A DNA stretch of 61,742 nucleotides from CAXRBC01 sp041158045 (GCA_041158045.1 JBEBCD010000047.1:1-61742); one strand, 5' to 3'; numbered from the stretch's first letter, positions 42,573-50,032 are shown. The notes: generated from the letters alone by a model not told the origin. Numbers and translations: made by a program.

Positions 42573-43460
42573 TCAGCGCGGCGGGGGGTCCTGGAGGAGC
42601 GAGATGAGGCTGCTCGTGTCCCAACGCCGCCCGCCCCGCTCGACGACGCGCGCGTAGAGCCCGTCGATCAGCCGCGTCACCGAGAGGTCCGCGCCGTTGC
42701 GCGCCGCCTCGTCGAAGCAGATGCCGAGGTCCTTGCGCATCCACTCGACCGCGAACCCGAAGTCGAACTGCCCGCGCACCATGGTGCGCGCCCGGTTGTC
42801 CATCTGCCACGACTGGGCCGCGCCCTTGGAGATCACGTCGACCACCCGGTCCGCATCGAGGCCCGCGCGGACCGCGAAGTCGAGCGCCTCGGAGAGGCCC
42901 TGCGCGATCCCCGCGATGCAGATCTGGTTGACCATCTTGGTGAGTTGGCCCGCGCCCGCGCCGCCCATGCGCATGCACGCCTTCGCGTACGCGGCGATCA
43001 CGGCCTCGGCCCGCGCGTAGACCGCCTCGTCGTCGCAGCCGCACATCACCGTGAGCTGGCCCTTCTCGGCGCCCGCCTGGCCGCCCGAGACGGGCGCGTC
43101 GACGAAGCCCACGCCGCGCGCCGCGCACGCGGCCGCGAGCTCGCGGGCGACGGTCGCGCTCGCCGTCGTGTGGTCGACGACGAGCCCGCCGGGGCGCGTC
43201 CCCGCGAGGATCCCCTCGTCCCCGAGCACGACCGCGCGCACGTCGTCGTCGTTGCCGACGCACAGCATCGTCACGTCGCTCGCCTCGGCCGCCGCGCGGG
43301 GCGTCGGCGCGACCGCGTGGCCGCCCTCGGGGTGCGCGGCGAGCCAGGCGTCGGCCTTGGCGGCCGTGCGGTTGTACGCCGTCACCACGTGGCCCCGCGA
43401 CGCGAGGTGGCCCGCCATGGGACCGCCCATGACGCCGAGTCCGCAGAATCCGACGCGCAC
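42573..43460 (-). CDS. 3-hydroxyisobutyrate dehydrogenase-like NAD(P)-binding protein
   Basis: 295 residues of the beta-hydroxyacid dehydrogenase family. Seen are the Rossmann signature GFCGLGVMGGPMAGHLASRG, the substrate-binding DAPVSGGQAGAEKGQL and the catalytic Lys in GAGQLTKMVNQICIAG. It oxidises a 3-hydroxy acid such as 3-hydroxyisobutyrate, or reduces tartronate semialdehyde or a related semialdehyde; the choice cannot be made from sequence. GTG 43460 starts the fold; the frame continues upstream only through the CarD gene. It lies 20 nt after the CarD stop and converges on the aminotransferase. Confidence 0.9.
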   Translation of the reverse strand: MRVGFCGLGVMGGPMAGHLASRGHVVTAYNRTAAKADAWLAAHPEGGHAVAPTPRAAAEASDVTMLCVGNDDDVRAVVLGDEGILAGTRPGGLVVDHTTASATVARELAAACAARGVGFVDAPVSGGQAGAEKGQLTVMCGCDDEAVYARAEAVIAAYAKACMRMGGAGAGQLTKMVNQICIAGIAQGLSEALDFAVRAGLDADRVVDVISKGAAQSWQMDNRARTMVRGQFDFGFAVEWMRKDLGICFDEAARNGADLSVTRLIDGLYARVVERGGRRWDTSSLISLLQDPPPR

Positions 43461-43480
43461 GGTCGCCGACCGAGTGGGCG

Positions 43481-44206
43481 CTACTTGGCGCGCGTGGGCG
43501 CCGGCTTCGCCGCGGGCTTGGCGGCCGGATTGGCGGCGGACTTCGCCCCCGACTTCGCCACCGGCTTGGCGGCCGGCTTCGCCGGACGCGGGCGCGAGGG
43601 CCGCGACGGTCGCGACGGCGACGTGAGCGCGACGTCGGGCTTGTCGAGCGCCTTCGGCGTCGACCGGCGCGCGGGGCGCACCACGGGCTGCTCGCCCTGC
43701 AGCACGCCCTTCTCGAGCGCCTGGTCGAGGAACTCCTCGGCCTTCTCCGTCGACACGCGCAGCGCGGGCGCGATCTCGGAGATGAGGTTGATCCGCGCGC
43801 GGTCGTACATCGTCTTCTCCGCGGCGGACAGCGCCGACTGGCGGTCGCGGACCGCGAGATTGCGCACCACCTCGGCGACCTGGTACACGTCGCCGCTCTT
43901 CAGCTTCTCCTGGTGGTTCTTGAAGCGGCGCGACCAGTTGGCCGGCACGCGCGGGTCGGCCTTGGCCAGCACCGACACGAGGTCGTCGAGCTCGCTGCGC
44001 GACACGGGCGGGCGGACGCCGACCTTGTCGATCATGTCGGTCGGGACCGAGAGCGTCATGTCGTGGATGACGGTCTTGAGGATGAGGTACTCCTTGATCG
44101 TCCCGAACGCCTTCATGCGCTTGATGTTCTGGACGATGCACGCCCCGTGCTGGGGGTAGATGACCGTGTCACCCTTCTTGATCCTGAACCTCTTCACTCG
44201 CGACAC
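43481..44206 (-). CDS. carD: CarD-family RNA polymerase-binding regulator with lysine/alanine/proline tail
   Basis: 241 residues. The N-terminal Tudor-like RNA polymerase-interacting domain (1-60) begins RFRIKKGDTVIYPQHGACIV. The helical DNA-binding domain (about 65-165) contains ANWSRRFKNHQEKLKSGDVY. CarD stabilises RNA polymerase open complexes at rRNA and other promoters. Beyond it is a tail of about 75 residues built of repeated AKPAAKP- and SRPSRP-like units, like histone H1-type tails of some actinobacterial proteins. That extension would bind DNA nonspecifically (inference). GTG 44206 has a GGAAGGA ribosome site. Usual CarD is about 160 residues, so this is a long form. Confidence 0.93.
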   Translation of the reverse strand: MSRVKRFRIKKGDTVIYPQHGACIVQNIKRMKAFGTIKEYLILKTVIHDMTLSVPTDMIDKVGVRPPVSRSELDDLVSVLAKADPRVPANWSRRFKNHQEKLKSGDVYQVAEVVRNLAVRDRQSALSAAEKTMYDRARINLISEIAPALRVSTEKAEEFLDQALEKGVLQGEQPVVRPARRSTPKALDKPDVALTSPSRPSRPSRPRPAKPAAKPVAKSGAKSAANPAAKPAAKPAPTRAK

Positions 44207-44245
44207 CGGTCCTTCCGCCCCGACCCCCGTGGGGTGAGCCGCCGC

Positions 44246-44251
44246 ATGCTA
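44246..44251 (-). promoter_or_regulatory. Putative -10 box (TAGCAT) of carD
   Basis: TAGCAT on the minus strand, 39 nt before GTG 44206 and only 3 nt beyond the 3' end of the tRNA gene. The leader carries the GGAAGGA site. Confidence 0.4.
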
Positions 44252-44254
44252 TTG

Positions 44255-44327
44255 CGCCCCCGGGAGGATTCGAACCTCCGACCAACGGATTAGAAGTCCG
44301 CTGCTCTGTCCACTGAGCTACGGGGGC
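44255..44327 (-). tRNA. tRNA-Arg (anticodon TCT)
   Basis: A 73-nt cloverleaf on the minus strand. Acceptor arms are GCCCCCG and CGGGGGC with discriminator G. The D stem is GCTC/GAGC, the anticodon loop CTTCTAA (anticodon TCT, complement at 44292-44294) and the T arm GGAGG-TTCGAAT-CCTCC. CCA is not encoded. It reads AGA codons, which are rare in such GC-rich genes. It lies between fdhD and carD on the same strand. Confidence 0.97.
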
Positions 44328-44341
44328 CTCGATCGGCCGCC

Positions 44342-45202
44342 TCAGCCTCTCACGCGCCCCGGGTGGGTGTAGACGTTGGCCGCGCCGTCCCGCACGAAGC
44401 CGACGACGGTGATGCCCAGTCGGTCGGCGGTCTCGAGCGCGAGGCTGCTCGGCGCCCCGACGGCCGCCATCACCCGCACGCCGGCCATCGCCGCCTTCTG
44501 GACGATCTCATAGGACACGCGGCCGCTCACCACGAGGGCGTGCGCGGCGAGCGGCAGGCGCCCGTCGAGGACCGCCCGACCGACGACCTTGTCCACCGCG
44601 TTGTGCCGCCCCACGTCCTCGCGCACGCACCACGCCTCCCCCGCCCCGTCGACGAGTCCGGCGGCGTGCAGTCCGCCCGTGCGGTCGAAGGTCGGCTGCG
44701 AGCCGCGCACGATCTCCGGCAGCCGACGCACGAGCGCCGCGTCATACCACGGTCCGTCGGCGGGGTCCGCCGGCGCCACCTCCCGCTCGAGGCGCTCGAT
44801 GGACTCGGTCCCGCAGATCCCGCAGCTCGCGCTCGTCACCATGGCGCGCCGCGAGAGGGCCTCGTCGAAGCGGTCGGCGAGGGTGACCGTCACGACGTTG
44901 TACCGCTGCTCCTCGCCCCGGACCGCCTCGCAGTAGCGCACCGTCGCGACCCCGCCGGCCCCCACCATGCCCTCCGTCGCGAGGAAGCCGACGGCGAGCT
45001 CGAAGTCGTGGCCCGGCGTGCGCATCGTGACCGCGACCGTGCGCGCCTCCTGGCCCGGGGCCTCGGCGCGGATCTCCATGGGCTCCTCGGTGACGACCGA
45101 GTCCGGCTTCGTCGTGCGGGCACCGTCGCGCAGCACGACGACCTGCCGATCGGCCGTGCGGCGGCGCGCCGGCGCACCTTGACTTTTTGCCGTCATCGAC
45201 AT
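44342..45202 (-). CDS. fdhD: FdhD, formate dehydrogenase sulfurtransferase
   Basis: 286 residues. The essential CxxC is Cys127-Gly-Ile-Cys130 in SASCGICGTES. WCVREDVGRHNAVDKVVG and SGRVSYEIVQKAAMAGV are strong FdhD signatures. It transfers sulfur from a desulfurase to the molybdenum/tungsten cofactor before insertion into formate dehydrogenase, and is needed for activity. The only formate dehydrogenase in the window is the Sec enzyme at 16556-21125, about 23 kb away, so it is the probable client. ATG 45202 is used; a second ATG two codons in is equally plausible. It is divergent from the rhodopsin gene. Confidence 0.94.
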   Translation of the reverse strand: MSMTAKSQGAPARRRTADRQVVVLRDGARTTKPDSVVTEEPMEIRAEAPGQEARTVAVTMRTPGHDFELAVGFLATEGMVGAGGVATVRYCEAVRGEEQRYNVVTVTLADRFDEALSRRAMVTSASCGICGTESIERLEREVAPADPADGPWYDAALVRRLPEIVRGSQPTFDRTGGLHAAGLVDGAGEAWCVREDVGRHNAVDKVVGRAVLDGRLPLAAHALVVSGRVSYEIVQKAAMAGVRVMAAVGAPSSLALETADRLGITVVGFVRDGAANVYTHPGRVRG

Positions 45203-45306
45203 GTCCCGCGAAGCCTCGCATCCATCGGGGTCCCGACCCCAACCGTCACGAAATCGTAACGGGGACGATCCCGCCCCGCGCCGGCGCCGTCGGCAACCAT
45301 GAAGGT

Positions 45307-45328
45307 CGTCCGGTCCCCCGACCGGACG
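45307..45328 (+). promoter_or_regulatory. GC-rich hairpin in the rhodopsin gene leader
   Basis: CGTCCGGTC (45307-45315), loop CCCC, GACCGGACG (45320-45328): a perfect 9-bp stem in the 218-bp gap before the rhodopsin gene. It could be an RNA leader structure or an operator. No clear -10 is visible nearby. Confidence 0.5.
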
Positions 45329-45401
45329 CGGCTCCCGGCACTCCGGGCGCCGACCCACGCGTCGCGGCCCCGGTCGCGACGCACCCATGGATGCTCATTC
45401 C

Positions 45402-45409
45402 AGAAGGAG
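45402..45409 (+). promoter_or_regulatory. Strong ribosome-binding site of the rhodopsin gene
   Basis: AGAAGGAG ends 11 nt before ATG 45421. It decides the start over an upstream in-frame ATG. It contrasts with the mostly leaderless neighbours. Confidence 0.75.
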
Positions 45410-45420
45410 TCAAGCAAGCA

Positions 45421-46179
45421 ATGGATATCACCGCACTGGGCCTCTCCGGTGGCCAGGGAATGCTGGTGTACAACGCGTTCAGCTTCGCCGTCGCGACGAT
45501 GGCGATCGCGTTCGTGTTCTACCTCGTATCCCGCAACCGCGTGGCCCCCGCGTACCGCAGCGCCGTCACCATGTCGGCGATGATCTGCGGCATCGCCGCC
45601 TACCACTACTGGCGGATGTTCGGCAATCTCGGGTCGAGCGAGTGGAACGAGGGCTACCGCTACGCGGACTGGCTCCTCACCGTGCCGCTGCTCGTGGCCG
45701 AGCTCGTCGTCGTGTCCGGCATCGCCAAGGACAAGATGGCCGGGGTGCGCAACCGCCTCGTCATCGCCGCGCTCCTCATGATCGCCACGGGCTACCCGGG
45801 CGAGACGGCGGAGGCCGGCTCGAGCACCCGCACCATCTGGGGGATCATCTCGAGCATCTTCATGCTCTACATCCTCTGGGACCTGTGGGGCGGCGAGGTC
45901 GGCAAGGCGCTCAAGTCGCAGACCGGCGCCATCGGCAGCAAGCTCAGCAACCTGCGGTACCTGCTCCTCTTCACGTGGGGCGTGTACCCGATCGCCTACA
46001 TCCTGGGCGACCCGAACAGCTGGCTGTCCGACACGCTCGGCCTCAGCGGCACCGACGCGACGACCGCCATCCAGGTCGGTTACACCGTCGCCGACGTGCT
46101 CGCCAAGCCGGGCTACGGCCTCATCATCTTCGGCATCGCGCTCGCGCGGTCCGAGGCCGAGGGGTACCGCGCGGCCTGA
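45421..46179 (+). CDS. Proton-pumping rhodopsin, green-absorbing type
   Basis: 252 residues, seven membrane helices. The third helix reads RYADWLLTVPLLVAEL: Asp83, Thr87 and Glu94 match the DTE proton-pump triad of proteorhodopsin (Asp97, Thr101, Glu108). Leu91 occupies the spectral-tuning position (Leu105), predicting green absorption. Helix G has Asp225 and the retinal Schiff-base Lys229 (ADVLAKPGYG). His62 in AAYHYWRMF corresponds to the conserved His75. It pumps protons outward in light, supplementing respiration. No retinal or carotenoid synthesis gene lies in the window, and carotenoid-antenna binding cannot be judged. The gene has its own leader and SD. It is similar in layout to actinobacterial rhodopsins (inference). 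Confidence 0.96.
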   Translation: MDITALGLSGGQGMLVYNAFSFAVATMAIAFVFYLVSRNRVAPAYRSAVTMSAMICGIAAYHYWRMFGNLGSSEWNEGYRYADWLLTVPLLVAELVVVSGIAKDKMAGVRNRLVIAALLMIATGYPGETAEAGSSTRTIWGIISSIFMLYILWDLWGGEVGKALKSQTGAIGSKLSNLRYLLLFTWGVYPIAYILGDPNSWLSDTLGLSGTDATTAIQVGYTVADVLAKPGYGLIIFGIALARSEAEGYRAA

Positions 46180-46216
46180 TCCGTCCCGGCGCGCGACTGC
46201 GCGCCACGTGACGCCG

Positions 46217-46234
46217 CTCGACGGATCCGTCGAG
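46217..46234. repeat. 18-bp perfect palindrome
   Basis: CTCGACGGATCCGTCGAG, between the rhodopsin stop and the terminator hairpin. It may be an operator, part of a 3' structure or chance; nothing else identifies it. Confidence 0.45.
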
Positions 46235-46240
46235 TCGAAG

Positions 46241-46270
46241 GGAGGCCCGGGCCGCATGGCCCGGGCCTCT
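46241..46270. terminator. Bidirectional terminator-like hairpin after the rhodopsin gene
   Basis: AGGCCCGGGCC (46243-46253), loop GCAT, GGCCCGGGCCT (46258-46268), extended by G-C and G-T pairs to 46241-46270. It lies between the convergent rhodopsin and hypothetical genes. No U-run, as is common in GC-rich actinobacteria. Confidence 0.7.
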
Positions 46271-46322
46271 CTGCATCCCGGCACGACCGTCGCGCCCGGG
46301 TCCGGCGCTCGTCGCGCCCGGG

Positions 46323-46982
46323 TCAGCCGCGACGTGCGGCGAACGCCCGCTTGATCATCACGAGGCCGACGAGGGCCGCGAGCGCGAGGCCCGCGGGCAC
46401 CAGCACCGCGAGCGCCACCTGCGTCGACTCCCCGCGCAGCGTCGCGAGCACGCCGGCCTCGATCCGGCGGCCGGTCGGCAGGATCGTCATCACGGGATCC
46501 TCGAGCACCGGGCACGGCGCGTCGGACTCGTCCACGCCGACGACCGCGTCGCCGCCGAAGAGCGGTGCCGGCTCCTTGACCTTGGACTCGAGCGTCGCGG
46601 CGTACGGCGACGCCTTGGCCCCCACCAGGTAGGTCTCGCCGAGGTCGAGGAAGTCGGCCTCGCGGTTGGGATAGCGCACCACGACGACGGCCCCGTCGGA
46701 GTACGCGCCGAGGTCGCCGGCGCGCACCTGCACCACCTCGTACGTCGCGGTCAGCTCGTCGCGCGACGCGAGCCGCCCGAGGAACGCCACCTGCGCCGGC
46801 TCCGGCACGCGGCATCCCTCGGGGACCGTCGTGCGCGTCGCACCGTCGACGGCGGGCGCCTCGCCCGGGGTGCCCTCCCCGGTGTCGCCCTGCTCGTCGG
46901 GGATCGCGTCCTCGCCCGGCGCACCCGGGATCGTCGTGTCGACGCCGGGCCACGCGCGCGCCACGCCTACCCGCACGCGCAC
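46323..46982 (-). CDS. Hypothetical protein with C-terminal membrane anchor
   Basis: 219 residues. The first 50 residues are Pro/Gly/Glu-rich and low complexity. A soluble middle domain (about 58-180) has two Cys (in EGCRVPEPAQ and SDAPCPVLED) that could pair. A C-terminal helix (about 190-212, VALAVLVPAGLALAALVGLVM) is followed by a basic KRAFAARRG tail, so the protein probably faces outward with the tail inside. No signal peptide is clear at the chosen ATG; an internal start is possible. It follows the enoyl-CoA hydratase by 7 nt on the same strand. I recognise no family; function unknown. Confidence 0.7.
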   Translation of the reverse strand: MRVRVGVARAWPGVDTTIPGAPGEDAIPDEQGDTGEGTPGEAPAVDGATRTTVPEGCRVPEPAQVAFLGRLASRDELTATYEVVQVRAGDLGAYSDGAVVVVRYPNREADFLDLGETYLVGAKASPYAATLESKVKEPAPLFGGDAVVGVDESDAPCPVLEDPVMTILPTGRRIEAGVLATLRGESTQVALAVLVPAGLALAALVGLVMIKRAFAARRG

Positions 46983-46989
46983 CCCGCGC

Positions 46990-47835
46990 CTATCTGCCGG
47001 TGAACTTCGGGTCCCGCTTCTCGAGGAACGCCGCCATCGCCTCCGCGGTGTCCGCGGTCCCGAAGTTGGTCACCTGCGCGGCCGCCTCGGCCTCGAGCGC
47101 CTCCTCGAGCGACGACGCGAGCGACGCCTGGAGCAGGCGCTTCGTCGCCGCGAGCGCGATCGGCGGGCCGGCGGCCAGCCGGCGCGCCCACCCATCGACG
47201 AAGGCATCGAGCTCGGCGTCGGGCACCACGCGGTTGACGAGGCCCATCGCCGCCGCGTCCGCCGCCCCGACGAGGTCGGCGAGGAACGCGAGCTCGTTGG
47301 CGCGGTGCAGGCCCACCCTGCGCGGCAGCACCCACGACCCGCCGAAGTCGAGCGACAGCCCGCGCCGCGCGAAGATCTCCGAGAGCCGCGCGCCCTCCGA
47401 CGCGACGACGAGGTCGCACCCGAGCGCGAGGTTGCACCCCGCGCCGACCGCGACGCCGCGCACCTTGGCGATGGTCGGCTGCGGGATGCGGTGCAGCGCG
47501 ATGCACGCCGCGTTGACGCGCCGCATGCGCCCGAGCGGCGTCGCGTCCCGCGTCGTGCCGTCGTCGACCGTCCGGCCCGCGCCCGGCCCGCGCGCCGCCT
47601 CGCCCGGGCCGCCCCGTCCCGAGAGGTCCGCCCCGGAGCAGAAGTCGCCGCCCGCACCCGTGAGCACGAGCACCCGGTCCTCGGCGCGCCCCGCGACGTC
47701 CTCGAAGGTCGCGCGCAGCTCGGCCCACATCGTCTCGTTGGCCGCGTTCTTCTTGGCCGGACGGTGCATCGTCACGGTGACGACGCCGTCGCGCCGCTCC
47801 ACGATCAGCGTCTCGAGCGCCCCGGGGCTCCCCAC
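46990..47835 (-). CDS. Enoyl-CoA hydratase/isomerase (crotonase) family protein
   Basis: 281 residues of the crotonase fold. The oxyanion-hole segments are LTGAGGDFCSGADLS and PQPTIAKVRGVAVGAGCNLALGCDLV; FLADLVGAADAAAMGLVNRVV follows. A Gly-rich insert (residues about 70-100) separates the first active-site loop from the rest. It hydrates or isomerises an enoyl-CoA, in beta-oxidation or amino-acid/aromatic degradation; the substrate is unclear. GTG 47835 is chosen because it lies 7 nt after a TAGCCT box and starts near the fold. An upstream ATG at 47868 would add 11 residues and overlap the opposite small gene. Confidence 0.87.
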   Translation of the reverse strand: MGSPGALETLIVERRDGVVTVTMHRPAKKNAANETMWAELRATFEDVAGRAEDRVLVLTGAGGDFCSGADLSGRGGPGEAARGPGAGRTVDDGTTRDATPLGRMRRVNAACIALHRIPQPTIAKVRGVAVGAGCNLALGCDLVVASEGARLSEIFARRGLSLDFGGSWVLPRRVGLHRANELAFLADLVGAADAAAMGLVNRVVPDAELDAFVDGWARRLAAGPPIALAATKRLLQASLASSLEEALEAEAAAQVTNFGTADTAEAMAAFLEKRDPKFTGR

Positions 47836-47842
47836 GCGGCTC

Positions 47843-47848
47843 AGGCTA
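47843..47848 (-). promoter_or_regulatory. Putative leaderless -10 box (TAGCCT) of the enoyl-CoA hydratase gene
   Basis: TAGCCT on the minus strand, 7 nt before GTG 47835; supports this start over ATG 47868. Confidence 0.45.
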
Positions 47849-47866
47849 CGCGGCGATACTGCACCC

Positions 47867-47977
47867 ATGGGATTCGACCCGCACCGGCGCTTCCGCGCGC
47901 GACCGATCGACTACGCCGTCGTCGCGGGTGCGTTCGTCGTCATCGTCGCGCTGCTCGCCTGGGCGTTCGCCGCGTGA
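47867..47977 (+). CDS. Small single-pass membrane protein (36 aa)
   Basis: A 36-codon gene: a basic N-terminus (FDPHRRFRARPIDY) then a hydrophobic helix of about 20 residues (VVAGAFVVIVALLAWAFAA), ending at the stop. It predicts an inner-membrane peptide with its N-terminus inside. Support for coding: its TGA overlaps the GTG of the next small gene (GTGA), the arrangement used by real gene pairs throughout the window. Function unknown. Confidence 0.55.
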   Translation: MGFDPHRRFRARPIDYAVVAGAFVVIVALLAWAFAA

Positions 47978-48216
47978 CCCCGCGCATCGCGCGCCGGGCG
48001 CCGCGGCGCCGGCCCCGGCCCCTCGGGATCTGGGACGGCCTCTACGGTCCCGTCGAGGTGCGCCGCGTGCAGCCCTACGAGGCGCACAAGCAGTACGTCT
48101 GCCCCGGCTGCCACCGCGACATCCCGCCGCGCACCGGCCACCTCGTGTGCGTCCCCCGCGACGCGGCCGACCTGCGCCGCCACTGGCACCGCGCCTGCTG
48201 GGAGCGCCGCGGCTAG
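47974..48216 (+). CDS. Small conserved actinobacterial zinc-binding protein
   Basis: 80 residues. An Arg/Pro-rich N-terminus precedes WDGLYGPVEVRRVQ and a zinc site: CPGC in YVCPGCHRDIPP and HWHRACW near the end (CxxC ... HxHxxC). This matches a short protein family common in actinobacteria, often annotated only as hypothetical or ATP/GTP-binding. Role unknown. The GTG overlaps the preceding small membrane gene, and its TAG shares bases with the convergent yraN stop (CTAG). Confidence 0.72.
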   Translation: MTPRIARRAPRRRPRPLGIWDGLYGPVEVRRVQPYEAHKQYVCPGCHRDIPPRTGHLVCVPRDAADLRRHWHRACWERRG

Positions 48217-48587
48217 AACGCCGCCTCGCGCACCTCCACCCGCGCGCCCGTCACCGCCGCGACGTCGAACCGCAGCCGCACCGCCGGGCCGATCCCGTGG
48301 GCGTCGCGCCGCCGCGCGAGCCACGCCGCCGCGGCCGCCCGCAGGCGCCGCTGCTTGGTCGCCGTGACCGCCTCGAAGGGCGAGCCGTGGCTCGCGCGGC
48401 GGCGCGCCTTGACCTCCACGAACGCCACGAGGGGGCCGCGCGCGACCACGAGGTCCAGCTCGCCGCCCCGCACGCGCCAGCGCCGGTCGAGCACGCGCCA
48501 GCCGTCGCGCTCGTAGCGGCGCGCCACGAGGTCCTCGGCCCAGCGCCCGTGCGCGACCCGCGACCGGTCGGGGACCGCGGCGCGCAT
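48213..48587 (-). CDS. yraN: YraN family putative nuclease (UPF0102)
   Basis: 124 residues. The endonuclease-like core shows RGGELDLVVARGPLVAFVEVKAR, containing the ExDxxxx..ExK pattern of PD-(D/E)XK nucleases. Family function is not established; a DNA-processing role is presumed. ATG 48587 gives the usual family length, while the longer open frame would run into DUF2469. It ends tail-to-tail with the zinc-protein gene. Confidence 0.88.
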   Translation of the reverse strand: MRAAVPDRSRVAHGRWAEDLVARRYERDGWRVLDRRWRVRGGELDLVVARGPLVAFVEVKARRRASHGSPFEAVTATKQRRLRAAAAAWLARRRDAHGIGPAVRLRFDVAAVTGARVEVREAAF

Positions 48588-48601
48588 CGCGTGCGCGCCG
48601 G

Positions 48602-48895
48602 CTACTCGTCGGCCTTCGGCAGCTCCTCGACGTTCACGTCCTTGAACGTCATCACGCGCACCCGCGGCACGAAACGGCTCTTGCGGTACATGTCCCAGAC
48701 CCATGCGTCGGTGAGCGTCACCTCCACGAGCGGCCGCGCGCCGTCGGCGCGCACCGCCACGTCGACCGTGTTGGCCAGGTAGAAGCGCCGGTCCGTCTCC
48801 ACCGCGAAGCGGAACATCCCGACGACGTCCTGGTACTCCTGCGCGAGCTGCAACTCGCGCTCGGCCTCGAACTGCTCGAGGTCGTCGGTGTTCAA
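48602..48895 (-). CDS. DUF2469 family protein
   Basis: 97 residues, an actinobacterial family of unknown function. Seen: DLEQFEAERELQLAQEYQDVVGMF at the start, then RRFYLANTVDV and DAWVWDMYRKSRFVPRVRVMTFKDVNVEELPK. It usually occurs between rplS/RNase HII and yraN, as here. A TTG start at 48895 is used because the fold begins at once; a strong SD is not obvious. Confidence 0.9.
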   Translation of the reverse strand: MNTDDLEQFEAERELQLAQEYQDVVGMFRFAVETDRRFYLANTVDVAVRADGARPLVEVTLTDAWVWDMYRKSRFVPRVRVMTFKDVNVEELPKADE

Positions 48896-48926
48896 TGTGT
48901 GACCCGCGGCGACGGGACGGCCGGGA

Positions 48927-49283
48927 TCAGGCCTCCACGTCCTCGCGCTTCTCGAGCACCTTCGCCGCCTTGCCGAGGCGCGAGCGGAGGTACGTGAGCT
49001 TGGCCCGGCGGACGTCGCCGCGGCGGACGACCTCGAGCTTGGCGACCGAGGGGCTGTGCTTGGGGAACGTGCGCTCGACGCCGACGCCGTAGCTCAGCTT
49101 GCGCACCGTGTAGCTCTCCGACGCGCCCGAGCCCTGGATGCCGATCACGTTGCCCTGGAAGACCTGCACGCGCTCCTTGCCGCCCTCGACGACGCGCACG
49201 TGCACCTTGACCTCGTCGCCCGGCAGGAAGTCGGGGAGGTCGGTGCGCAGCGTGGCGGAGTCGACGATGTCGGTGGGCTTCAT
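48927..49283 (-). CDS. rplS: Ribosomal protein L19
   Basis: 118 residues. FLPGDEVKVHVRVVEGGKERVQVFQGNVI and GVGVERTFPKHSPSV are L19 signatures. It sits at the 30S-50S interface. The ATG overlaps the trmD stop (ATGA), so translation is coupled, as in many bacteria. Confidence 0.97.
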   Translation of the reverse strand: MKPTDIVDSATLRTDLPDFLPGDEVKVHVRVVEGGKERVQVFQGNVIGIQGSGASESYTVRKLSYGVGVERTFPKHSPSVAKLEVVRRGDVRRAKLTYLRSRLGKAAKVLEKREDVEA

Positions 49284-50032
49284 GGGGAGCCCTCAGGATA
49301 CGGGACGGCGGGGAACTCTTCCAACAGGCGCCGTTCCTCGTCGCGCAGCCCGCCCCGCGCGTCGATGAGGTCGGGGCGCCGCGCGATCGTCCGGTGCAGC
49401 GCCTGTGCGCGACGCCACCGCGCGATGCGCGCGTGATCGCCGCCGCGCAGGACCTCCGGCACCTCCCATCCGCGCCACGCGGCGGGGCGCGTGTAGTGCG
49501 GCTCCTCGAGCAGGCCCTCGGCGAAGCTCTCGGTCTCGGGCGACGCGTCGTTGCCCATCACCCCGGGCAGGAGCCGCGTCGCCGCCTCGATCACGAGGCA
49601 CGCGGCCACCTCCCCGCCCGCGAGGACGACGTCGCCGACCGAGATCTCGCCGTCGACGAGGTGCTCGACCACCCGATGATCCACGCCCTCGTAGCGGCCG
49701 CACAGGAGGGAGAAGCCGGGGCCCGCCGCGAGGCGCCGGGCCGCGGCCTGGTCGAAGCGCGCGCCCCCCGGCGAGAGCACGTACAGCGGTCGCTGCGGCG
49801 AGGTCGCCTCGACGGCCGCGAACACCGGCTCCGCGCGCAGCAACATGCCCGGCCCGCCGCCGAAGATCGTGTCGTCGACGCGCCGCGTCGCGTCGCCCCA
49901 GTCGCGCAGGTCGTGGCAGCGCAGGTCCACGATGCCGTCGCGCCGCGCCCGCCCGAGGAGGCTCTCGGCGCACCACGCGTCGACCATCCCGGGGAACACC
50001 GAGAAGACGTCGATGCGGTACGCGCCCGTCAC
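49280..50032 (-). CDS. trmD: tRNA (guanine37-N1)-methyltransferase
   Basis: 250 residues, SPOUT family. IDVFSVFPGMVDAWC starts the fold; the knot and SAM-binding segments are LSPGGARFDQ, CGRYEGVDHRVVEH and ISVGDVVLAGGEVAA. FAEGLLEEPHYTRPAAWRG is diagnostic. It methylates G37 of tRNAs to prevent frameshifting. The GTG overlaps the rimM stop (GTGA). Confidence 0.97.
   Translation of the reverse strand: MTGAYRIDVFSVFPGMVDAWCAESLLGRARRDGIVDLRCHDLRDWGDATRRVDDTIFGGGPGMLLRAEPVFAAVEATSPQRPLYVLSPGGARFDQAAARRLAAGPGFSLLCGRYEGVDHRVVEHLVDGEISVGDVVLAGGEVAACLVIEAATRLLPGVMGNDASPETESFAEGLLEEPHYTRPAAWRGWEVPEVLRGGDHARIARWRRAQALHRTIARRPDLIDARGGLRDEERRLLEEFPAVPYPEGSP

Noticed and set aside
44255..44327. tRNA-Arg as an integration site of a genomic island
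   Set aside because: No integrase, no second copy of the tRNA end and no change in base composition were seen nearby.
47836..47868. ATG 47868 as the start of the enoyl-CoA hydratase
   Set aside because: It would place the start beyond the TAGCCT box and on top of the opposite small gene; GTG 47835 fits better.
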